DNA of 14,655 nucleotides. Source: CAZXNF01 sp050741255. GTDB lineage: Bacteria > Pseudomonadota > Gammaproteobacteria > Burkholderiales > SG8-41. The stretch is taken from contig JBOIEQ010000108.1 in assembly GCA_050741255.1 (NCBI GenBank), forward strand, positions 1 to 14,655, written 5' to 3'. Positions 6,939 to 13,206 of the stretch are shown one piece after another (the stretch's first letter is position 1; each line of letters opens with the position of its first letter). Below the pieces are notes generated by a model. That model was not told the origin of the DNA. It worked only from the letters and a program-made list of their open reading frames with translations, and ran no database searches. A program made the position numbers and the translations under genes.

Positions 6939-8711
6939 ATGTCAGAACGCGAACGCACCGTCCGCATCGGCGGCGCCGGCGCGATGTGGGGCGATTCCGA
7001 GATCGCCACGCCGCAACTGCTGGCCGTCGGCAACCTCGATTACCTCGTCTACGACTACCTCGCCGAGACGACGATGGCGATCATGGCCCGCGCGCGGGCA
7101 AAGAACCCCGCCTACGGCTACGCGACGGATTTCGTCACCACCATCCTCGCGCAGCACCTGCCCGAAATCGCACGGCGCGGCATCCGCGTCGTCGCCAACG
7201 CGGGTGGCCTGAATCCTCTCGCCTGCCGCGACGCGATCCTGAAACTGGCCGCCTCGCTGAACCTGTCCGTGAAGGTCGCCGCGGTCACCGGCGACGACCT
7301 GCTGCCGCAGGCGGCGGCGCTGCGCGCGCAAGGCGCGCCGTTGCCGGAAACGCTCGTCAGCCTGAACGCGTACCTCGGCGCAGCGCCGATCGCGGCAGCG
7401 CTCGCCGCCGGCGCGCAGATCGTCGTCACCGGCCGCTGCGTGGACAGCGCGGTGGTGCTGGGTCCGCTCGTGCACGAGTTCGGCTGGCGCTGGGACGACT
7501 ACGACCGGCTCGCCGCGGGCACGCTGGCCGGCCATGTCGTCGAATGCGGCGCGCAGGCGACGGGCGGCCTCTTTACCGACTGGGAAAGCGTGCCGGACTG
7601 GGCCAACATCGGCTATCCGCTGATCGAATGCGCGGCCGACGGCAGTTTCATCGTCACCAAGGCGCCCGGCACCGGCGGACTCGTCGCACCATTGGCGGTC
7701 GCCGAGCAGATCCTCTACGAGATCGGCGATCCGGCCGCCTACGCCATGCCCGACGTCATCTGCGACCTGCGCGCGGTGCGGGTCGAGACCGACGGCCCGG
7801 AACGCGTGCGTGTGACCGGCGCGCGCGGCCGCCCGCCCGGCGACCGCCTGAAATGCAGCGCCACCTTCATGGACGGCTATAGGCTCGACGTCATCATGGC
7901 GATCCGCGGCATCGACGCCGTGACGAAAGCGCGCAAAACGGCGGACGCCCTGCTCGCCCGCTCGCGCCGCCTGATGCAGGCGCGCGGCCATGCGGACTAC
8001 AGCGCGGTGACGGTCGAACTGCTCGGCGCGGAGGCGCTCTACGGCCCGCACGCGCGGCGCGACGACACGCGTGAAGTCGTGCTGCGCATCGCGGTGCGCC
8101 ATCCGGACAAGGCCGCGCTGGAAGCGCTGCGCCGCGAAAGCACCTCCGCCGGCGTCTCGATGGGCCCCGGCACGCGCGGCCACTTCGGCGGCCGCAGCGA
8201 CGTACAAGGCGTGGTGCGCCTCGCCTCCTGCTTCGCGCCGAAAGCGGACACGGTCATGACGCTCGACATCGACGGCGCCGCGCGCGCGATACCGCACCCC
8301 CCGTCGCCCGCACCGGCGGCACCCGCCCCTTTGCCCGCCCCGCCGGGAACCACCGGTACCGCCGACACCCGCGTTCCCCTGGTGACGCTCGCCTGCGCGC
8401 GCAGCGGCGACAAGGGCGACGCGAGCAACATCGGCGTCATCGCGCGCCGGCCGGAATACCTGCCCTGGCTGCGCGCCGCGCTGACGGTGGAAACGGTCGC
8501 CGCGCATTTCGCGCACCTCGCCAGCGGTCCGGTAACCCGCTACGAACTGCCGGGGCTGAACGCCCTCAATTTCGTGCTGGAAAACGCGCTCGACGGGGGC
8601 GGCACCGCCTCGCTGCGTTCGGACCCGCTCGGCAAGTCATTCGCACAGATGCTGCTGGACCTGCCGGTCGCGGTACCGGAAAATCTGGCCCCGCTTTCCA
8701 TCAACCCCTGA
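6939..8711 (+). CDS. AtuA-family (DUF1446) protein with fused C-terminal AtuA-like domain
   Basis: A 590-residue two-domain protein of the acyclic-terpene-utilisation AtuA family (DUF1446). The N-terminal domain (about 7-445) has the family signatures RIGGAGAMWGDS (9-20), NAGGLNP (87-93), VTGRCVDSA (163-171) and FGGRSD (416-421). A Pro/Ala-rich linker (452-475) leads to the small C-terminal domain (about 478-580), marked by ARSGDKGDASNIG (487-499). In some genomes these two parts are separate genes; here they are fused. AtuA is needed for growth on citronellol/geraniol in Pseudomonas, but its reaction is not established to my knowledge. No signal peptide is seen, so it is cytosolic. It begins nine bases after the crotonase gene with a weak ribosome-binding site, so coupling is likely. 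The pairing points to acyl-CoA metabolism, but the terpene assignment should not be carried over without proof. Confidence 0.88.
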   Translation: MSERERTVRIGGAGAMWGDSEIATPQLLAVGNLDYLVYDYLAETTMAIMARARAKNPAYGYATDFVTTILAQHLPEIARRGIRVVANAGGLNPLACRDAILKLAASLNLSVKVAAVTGDDLLPQAAALRAQGAPLPETLVSLNAYLGAAPIAAALAAGAQIVVTGRCVDSAVVLGPLVHEFGWRWDDYDRLAAGTLAGHVVECGAQATGGLFTDWESVPDWANIGYPLIECAADGSFIVTKAPGTGGLVAPLAVAEQILYEIGDPAAYAMPDVICDLRAVRVETDGPERVRVTGARGRPPGDRLKCSATFMDGYRLDVIMAIRGIDAVTKARKTADALLARSRRLMQARGHADYSAVTVELLGAEALYGPHARRDDTREVVLRIAVRHPDKAALEALRRESTSAGVSMGPGTRGHFGGRSDVQGVVRLASCFAPKADTVMTLDIDGAARAIPHPPSPAPAAPAPLPAPPGTTGTADTRVPLVTLACARSGDKGDASNIGVIARRPEYLPWLRAALTVETVAAHFAHLASGPVTRYELPGLNALNFVLENALDGGGTASLRSDPLGKSFAQMLLDLPVAVPENLAPLSINP

Positions 8712-8737
8712 CCCTGTTTCCACGCCGGAGTAACACG

Positions 8738-9718
8738 ATGCACAGAACGACCCGCCGCCTTGCCCTCGCCGCCGCACTCGCGCTGCCGGGCACCACACTC
8801 GCTGCCGCCCCCGCGACCGACCAGTTCCCGAGCCGCCCGATCCGCTTCATCGTCACCTTTCCGCCCGGCGCGCTGAACGATCTCATCGCGCGCACCCTGC
8901 AGCCCCGTCTGTCCGAGATCTGGGGACATCAGGTCGTGGTGGACAATCGTCCCGGCGCCGGCACGCTGATCGGCACGGAAATGGCGGCCCGCGCGCCGGC
9001 CGACGGCCACACCCTGCTGCTGACCGCGATCTCGCACGCGATCAACCCCAGCGTGTACCCCAAGCTGCCCTACGATTCGGTGCGCGATTTCGCGCCGGTG
9101 GCGCTGATCGCGTCCTCGCCCTACATCATGATCCTGCATCCGTCCGTGAACGCGAAGACCGTCAAGGAGTTCGTGGCCCTCGCCAAGGCCAAGCCGGGCC
9201 AGATTGCCTACGGCTCGACCGGCACCGGCGGCAGTTCCCACCTCATGGGCGTCATGCTCGACATGATGGCCGGCATCCAGACCGTGCACGTCCCGTACAA
9301 GGGGCTCGCGCCGGCGCTGAACGACATGATCGGCGGCCAGATCCAGTTCGGCTTCGGCAGCTACTCAACCGTCGGCCAGCACATCAAGACCGGGCGCCTG
9401 CGCGCCATCGCCGTCACCAGCGCCAAGCGCGCCGCCACCACGCCGGACCTGCCGACCATCGCGGAGTCCGGCTTTCCCGGCTACGACGCCGTGCCCTGGT
9501 GGGGACTCATGCTGCCGGCGGGCACGCCCAAGCCGGTGGTCAACCGCGTCAACAAGGACGCGCTGCAGGCCCTGCAGTCCAAAGAGGTGCGGGAACGCTT
9601 CGAGGTGCAGGGCATCGAGCCGGCGGGCAGCACACCGGAAGCGTTCGGCAAGTTTCTCGTTGTCGAGATCGCGCGCTGGGCGAAAGTCGTCAAGCAGGCC
9701 GGCGTGAAGCCGGAATGA
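8738..9718 (+). CDS. Bug/TctC-family periplasmic solute-binding protein with altered ligand loop (SBP 6)
   Basis: A 326-residue Bug-family SBP with signal peptide MHRTTRRLALAAALALPG, cleavage probably after LAA or APA near residues 23-26. GGAG at 8727-8730 fits the ATG at 8738, 26 bases after the AtuA-family stop. Two family positions are changed. Loop 1 is TFPPGALND (residues 40-48): Gly-Ala replaces Gly-Gly, and Thr40 replaces the Pro that SBPs 1-5 and 8 have before the aromatic residue. Loop 2 is STGTGGSSHLMGV, with Val172 where the other complete SBPs have Glu after the His. HVPYKG and the WWGLMLPAGTP segment are normal, so the fold is intact. The changes lie in loops that contact ligand in known Bug structures, so its ligand may be unlike that of the other copies. 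It sits between the crotonase/AtuA pair and the CoA-ligase gene. Confidence 0.92.
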   Translation: MHRTTRRLALAAALALPGTTLAAAPATDQFPSRPIRFIVTFPPGALNDLIARTLQPRLSEIWGHQVVVDNRPGAGTLIGTEMAARAPADGHTLLLTAISHAINPSVYPKLPYDSVRDFAPVALIASSPYIMILHPSVNAKTVKEFVALAKAKPGQIAYGSTGTGGSSHLMGVMLDMMAGIQTVHVPYKGLAPALNDMIGGQIQFGFGSYSTVGQHIKTGRLRAIAVTSAKRAATTPDLPTIAESGFPGYDAVPWWGLMLPAGTPKPVVNRVNKDALQALQSKEVRERFEVQGIEPAGSTPEAFGKFLVVEIARWAKVVKQAGVKPE

Positions 9719-9724
9719 CCGCGC

Positions 9725-9730
9725 TATAAT
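9725..9730 (+). promoter_or_regulatory. Perfect TATAAT -10 candidate upstream of the acyl-CoA synthetase
   Basis: TATAAT is an exact sigma-70 -10 consensus in otherwise very GC-rich DNA, in the 41-base gap before the ATG at 9760. Transcription would start near 9737, leaving a leader of about 23 bases. Against it, the -35 region near 9702-9707 (GCGTGA-like) is poor and no extended -10 TGn is present. It may drive the ligase block independently of the SBP 6 transcript. Confidence 0.45.
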
Positions 9731-9759
9731 TTTCGCCGCAACGCGCCGACGGGATCCGC

Positions 9760-11397
9760 ATGCCGCATTGGGACACGCAAACACTCGCACAGGCGCTGGA
9801 CCGTCAGGCGCGCGAACGTCCGCAGCAGGAAGCGCTGGTCATCGACGGCCGCCGGCTGACGTACGCGGCCTTGCAGCGCGAAGTCGGGCGCTATGCCTCC
9901 GGCCTGGCCGCGCTGGGCGTGCAGCGCGGCGACCACATCGCCGTGTGCATGGGCAACAGTGTGGAATGGGTGGCGTTCTTTTACGCGGCCGCCACGCTGG
10001 GCGCCGTCACCGTGCCGGTCAACACGCGCTTCAAGGCCGACGAGTTCGAGTATTGCCTTAAACAAGCGGACGTGAAGCTGCTGTTCACCGCCGACCGCTT
10101 TCTCAAGATCGACTTCATTGCCATGCTGCGCGGGTTCATCCCGGCGCTCGACGGCACACTGCCGGATCCGAAGCTGCCCCTGCTGAAAACTGTCGTCGTT
10201 CTGGGTGATGACGTGCCGACAGGCGCCATTCCACTCGCGGAGATGCTGGCCAAGGGCGAGGCGCGCGGACCCGTCGCCGATCAGGCGCAGCCCGACGACG
10301 TGCTGCTGATGCAGTTCACCTCGGGCACGACGTCCTTCCCCAAGGGTGTCATGCTCACGCACGACAACATGCTGCGCAACGGCGCCTATATCACGGAGCG
10401 CTTCGACTGCCGCGCCGGCGACCGCTACTTCAGCGGCCGGCCCTTCTATCATGTGGCCGGTACCACGCTCTCCCTGCTAGCCGCACTCGCCAGCGGCGCC
10501 TGTCTGCTCTCCACCCCGACCTTCGAGCCTGGTTCGGCGCTCCGGATCATGGCGGACGAGCGCTGCACGCTGACCTCCGGCAACGACACGATGTTCCTCA
10601 TGATGCTGGGACATCCGGACTTCGGTAAACAGCCGCTGCACCTGCGCGGCGGCTGGGCCTCGACCAGCCCCGAAGTCACGCAGCAGATGGTGGAAAAGAT
10701 GGGCATGCGCGGCGTCGCCCAGGCCTACGGCCTGTCGGAGGCGTCACCCAACGTCTGCATGTCCTGGCACACCGATGACCTCGATAAGCGCATCGACGGC
10801 TGGGCGCACATCCTGCGCGAGGTCGAGGTCAGGCTGGTCGATCCGGAAACCGGGCAAGTCCAGCCGCCCGGCACGCCCGGCGAGATCCGCATCCGCGGCA
10901 AGAGCGTGATGAAGGGCTACTACAAGATGCCCGAGCAGACCGCGAAGACCATCGACGCGGACGGCTGGCTGCACAGCGGCGATCTCGGCGTCATGGATGC
11001 CGACGGCCGCCTGCGCTTCCTCACCCGCATCAAGGACGTGTTCCGCGTGGGCGGCGAAAACGTCGCGCCCGCCGAGGTCGAGGACGCGCTGCACAAGCAC
11101 CCCGCCGTCAAGCAGGCGCAGGTCATCGGCGTGCCGGACGCCCGCATGGGTGAAGTACCGGCGGCCTACCTGATCCTGCGCGAAGGCGCGAGTCTCGCCC
11201 CGGAGGAGATGATCGCGTGGGCGAAGGAGCGCATGGCGAACTTCCGTGCGCCGCGCTACGTGAAGATCGTAGACAATTTCGAGGCCATCGGCATGACCGG
11301 CAGCGCCAAGGTGCAGAAGAACAAGCTGCGCGAGGCCGCGATCCGCGAATTCGGTCTTGAACAAGTGAGCGCCAAGCCCGGCATCCGCGCGACCTGA
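9760..11397 (+). CDS. AMP-forming acyl-CoA synthetase (class I adenylate-forming enzyme)
   Basis: A 545-residue ANL-superfamily enzyme that should activate a carboxylic acid with ATP and CoA to an acyl-CoA plus AMP and pyrophosphate, in the cytoplasm. All core motifs are present: P-loop TSGTTSFPKG (187-196), YGLSE (323-327), GWLHSGD with the ribose-binding Asp (402-408), hinge region RIKDVFRVGGENV (423-435), and C-terminal Lys517 in SAKVQKNKL, the position of the adenylation lysine. There the usual Gly before Lys is Ala. Length is that of medium/long-chain or aromatic acid ligases, but the substrate cannot be read off. The ATG at 9760 has only a weak GGGAT-like site, but there is a perfect TATAAT upstream. 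The SDR gene follows after 54 bases. As the only clear acid-activating enzyme here, it is the likely entry point of the pathway. A long-chain fatty-acid ligase name would be over-specific. Confidence 0.9.
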   Translation: MPHWDTQTLAQALDRQARERPQQEALVIDGRRLTYAALQREVGRYASGLAALGVQRGDHIAVCMGNSVEWVAFFYAAATLGAVTVPVNTRFKADEFEYCLKQADVKLLFTADRFLKIDFIAMLRGFIPALDGTLPDPKLPLLKTVVVLGDDVPTGAIPLAEMLAKGEARGPVADQAQPDDVLLMQFTSGTTSFPKGVMLTHDNMLRNGAYITERFDCRAGDRYFSGRPFYHVAGTTLSLLAALASGACLLSTPTFEPGSALRIMADERCTLTSGNDTMFLMMLGHPDFGKQPLHLRGGWASTSPEVTQQMVEKMGMRGVAQAYGLSEASPNVCMSWHTDDLDKRIDGWAHILREVEVRLVDPETGQVQPPGTPGEIRIRGKSVMKGYYKMPEQTAKTIDADGWLHSGDLGVMDADGRLRFLTRIKDVFRVGGENVAPAEVEDALHKHPAVKQAQVIGVPDARMGEVPAAYLILREGASLAPEEMIAWAKERMANFRAPRYVKIVDNFEAIGMTGSAKVQKNKLREAAIREFGLEQVSAKPGIRAT

Positions 11398-11440
11398 ACG
11401 CTCGCCCGGGAAACCCGCGACCCGGAGAGGGCGCGGATTT

Positions 11441-11447
11441 GGAGGAG
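11441..11447 (+). promoter_or_regulatory. Strong ribosome-binding site for the SDR-family gene
   Basis: GGAGGAG lies four bases before the ATG at 11452 and supports that start over other in-frame possibilities. It suggests the SDR is made at a high level relative to its neighbours, several of which have weak sites. The rest of the 54-base gap shows no terminator-like T-run. Confidence 0.7.
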
Positions 11448-11451
11448 TTGC

Positions 11452-12231
11452 ATGGATCTCGAACTGGCGGGTCTGACGGCGCTGGTGACCGGCGCCTCGC
11501 GCGGCATCGGCTACGCCATCGCACAGGGTCTCGCCCGCGAAGGCTGCCACCTGCAGCTGGCCGCGCGCTCCGCCGCCGACCTCGACGCGGCACGCGGCCA
11601 CCTGCTGCGGGACAACAAGGTCCGGATCGACACGCACGCCCTCGACCTCGGCCGCAGCGAGAACACCGACCGGCTCGCCGAGCTCTGTCGGGACGTCGAT
11701 ATCCTCATCAACAATGCCGGCGCGGTTCCCACCGGCGGCCTGCTCGATGTCGACGAATCCCGCTGGCGCGAAGGCTGGGAGTTGAAGCTCTTCGGCTATA
11801 TCAACCTCACCCGCCGGCTCTACGCACGCATGCGCGAACGGCGGCGCGGCGTCATCATCAACGTGATCGGCGTGTCCGGCGAGCGCATGCGCGGCAACTA
11901 CCTCGCCGGGTCCAGCGGCAACGCCGCGCTGATGGCCTTCTCCCGCGCACTGGGCGGCGAAAGCGTCGATTTCGGCGTGCGCGTCGTCGGCGTCAATCCG
12001 GGCCAGGTCGATACCGACCGCTCGCGCTCCCGCTACGAGGCGCGGGCGCGCAAGGAACTGGGCGACGCGGACCGCTGGCAGGAACTGATTCCGAATCCGC
12101 CGCTGGGCCGCCTCGCGCGCCCGGACGAAATCGCGGACACCGTCGTGTATCTCGCGTCGGTCCGCGCCTCCTATATCAGCGGCACCATCGTCACCGTCGA
12201 CGGCGGACGCGCCGTGCGCAACCGGGATTGA
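11452..12231 (+). CDS. SDR-family protein lacking the canonical Tyr-Lys catalytic motif
   Basis: A 259-residue Rossmann-fold protein of the short-chain dehydrogenase/reductase superfamily. The cofactor site is intact: TGASRGIG (13-20), NNAG (87-90), and the PG motif VGVNPGQVDTD (179-189). The conserved C-terminus YISGTIVTVDGG (241-252) is also present. The catalytic tetrad is not. By alignment on the flanking A-A-L helix, the YxxxK Tyr and Lys positions are Gly153 and Asn157 (AGSSGNAAL), the Ser position is Gly140 and the helix-4 Asn position is Lys112 (ELKLFGYINLT). Tyr150 lies close by but is not at a YxxxK spacing. I recall a proteobacterial SDR subgroup with the same AGxxGNAALMAF pattern, so this looks inherited rather than damaged. 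It may bind NAD(P) and use other chemistry. It follows the CoA ligase by 54 bases with a strong ribosome-binding site. Confidence 0.85.
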   Translation: MDLELAGLTALVTGASRGIGYAIAQGLAREGCHLQLAARSAADLDAARGHLLRDNKVRIDTHALDLGRSENTDRLAELCRDVDILINNAGAVPTGGLLDVDESRWREGWELKLFGYINLTRRLYARMRERRRGVIINVIGVSGERMRGNYLAGSSGNAALMAFSRALGGESVDFGVRVVGVNPGQVDTDRSRSRYEARARKELGDADRWQELIPNPPLGRLARPDEIADTVVYLASVRASYISGTIVTVDGGRAVRNRD

Positions 12232-12247
12232 CATGCGCATGAATGAT

Positions 12248-12353
12248 CCGTTCGCGCTGAGCGCAGCGCAGAAGGCGCGGAGTCGAAGCGTGCCCACCCA
12301 ATTGGCAAGCCGTTCCTATTTCGACTCCGCTTCGCTGCGCTCAATACGAACGG
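12248..12353. repeat. REP-like imperfect inverted repeat between the SDR and hydrolase-fold genes
   Basis: The left arm at 12248-12287 and the reverse complement of the right arm at 12320-12353 share CCGTTCG, TGAGCGCAGCG and GCGGAGTCGAA, with a three-base difference and a six-base insertion in the left arm, around a 32-base loop. The CGTTCGxxxTGAGC...TCGAA pattern resembles intergenic palindromes scattered in many proteobacterial genomes (recalled, not searched). It fills most of the 156-base gap 12232-12387; nothing else is apparent there apart from the A/C-rich leader ACAACAAAC before the next ATG. It could stabilise the 3' end of the SDR message, weaken readthrough, or bind protein. Confidence 0.8.
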
Positions 12354-12356
12354 CTT
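12307..12356 (+). repeat. Alternative hairpin competing with the REP-like fold
   Basis: AAGCCGTTC at 12307-12315 pairs perfectly with GAACGGCTT at 12348-12356. The right arm overlaps the right arm of the larger palindrome, so in RNA only one of the two stems can form at a time. No run of T follows, so it is not a standard intrinsic terminator. Confidence 0.6.
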
Positions 12357-12387
12357 TCTGAGCGCTTACAACAAACGGTCACTTCTC

Positions 12388-13206
12388 ATGCCCTCTTACC
12401 AGGAAGCCTTTCTCGAACGTCCGGACGGCTGCAAGCTGTTCCACACCATCGACGACTGCACCGATCCGTGGACGACGGCGCCGACCGTGCTGTTCGTGCA
12501 CGGACTCGCCGAAAGCACGGAGGCCTGGCGCGCCTGGGTGCCGCATTTCGCCCGTCGCTACCGCGTCGTCCGCGTGGACCTGCGCGGCTTCGGACGCTCC
12601 ACGCCCATGCCCGCGGAATTCAAATGGTCGATGGGCGTGCTGATCGACGACCTCGTCGCCCTGATCCGTCATCTCGGCGGCGGGCCCGTGCATCTGGTCG
12701 GCGCCAAAAGCGGCGGCTCGATGACACTCAAGCTCGCCGCCGACCATCCGAAACTCGTCACGACGCTGACCGGCGTGACGCCACCCGTCGTCGGGCCCGC
12801 CGGTGCGGTGGACTGGCGCAAGTATCTGCTCGACCACACCATGCTCGAGTGGGCGGAAATGACGATGAAAGGCCGCCTCGGCTCGGCAGCGAGCGCCGCG
12901 GAAATGGACTGGTGGGTCCACCACATCCAGAGCAAGACGCCGGTCTCGACGATGCTCGGCTACCTCCAGTGGGTACCCGGCATGGACATTCGCGCCGATC
13001 TCGACAACATCGCCTGTCCGACGCTCATCATCAACACCACGGGCAGCAGCATGCGTCCCGCGGACACCTACAAGGACTGGCAGCCGCGCATCCGGAACTC
13101 CCGCCTGCTGACGATCGACGGCGATGCCTGGCACGCGGCGGGTGCCTATCCGGACCGCTGCGCGCAGGAAACGCTCGCGTTCATCGAGAGCCATGCGCAC
13201 GCGTGA
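12388..13206 (+). CDS. Alpha/beta-hydrolase-fold protein with Lys at the nucleophile position
   Basis: A 272-residue alpha/beta-hydrolase-fold protein without a signal peptide, so cytosolic. The fold markers are clear: VLFVHGLAEST (34-44, oxyanion HG), VVRVDLRGFGRS (60-71), nucleophile elbow HLVGAKSGGS (102-111) and C-terminal GDAWHAAG with His249. The elbow aligns as G-A-K-S-G-G against the usual G-x-S-x-G-G, putting Lys107 where the Ser nucleophile belongs, with Ser108 one place later. The acid position after PTLIINTTGSSMRP (211-224) also has no Asp. I recall a proteobacterial subgroup with GAK[I/L]GG elbows, so this is probably a family trait. It may be a non-hydrolytic or lyase-like enzyme, or a pseudoenzyme; ester hydrolysis by the usual triad seems unlikely. 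Its ribosome-binding site is weak. Its last 14 bases overlap the SBP 7 gene, implying coupled translation. Confidence 0.85.
   Translation: MPSYQEAFLERPDGCKLFHTIDDCTDPWTTAPTVLFVHGLAESTEAWRAWVPHFARRYRVVRVDLRGFGRSTPMPAEFKWSMGVLIDDLVALIRHLGGGPVHLVGAKSGGSMTLKLAADHPKLVTTLTGVTPPVVGPAGAVDWRKYLLDHTMLEWAEMTMKGRLGSAASAAEMDWWVHHIQSKTPVSTMLGYLQWVPGMDIRADLDNIACPTLIINTTGSSMRPADTYKDWQPRIRNSRLLTIDGDAWHAAGAYPDRCAQETLAFIESHAHA

Noticed and set aside
12307..12360. Hairpin as an intrinsic terminator after the SDR gene
   Set aside because: The stem is followed by CTGAGCGC rather than a T-run. It could still slow polymerase, but it does not meet the usual criteria.
13124..13192. Earlier start for SBP 7 (and similar extensions at 2118 for SBP 2 and 3077 for SBP 3)
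   Set aside because: Each would add charged residues before a proper signal peptide and deepen the overlap with the preceding gene.
11452..13206. SDR and hydrolase-fold genes as pseudogenes because catalytic residues are missing
   Set aside because: Both frames are intact and of full length, with conserved folds and orderly motif regions. The SDR has a very good ribosome-binding site. The replacements look like subfamily traits rather than decay.
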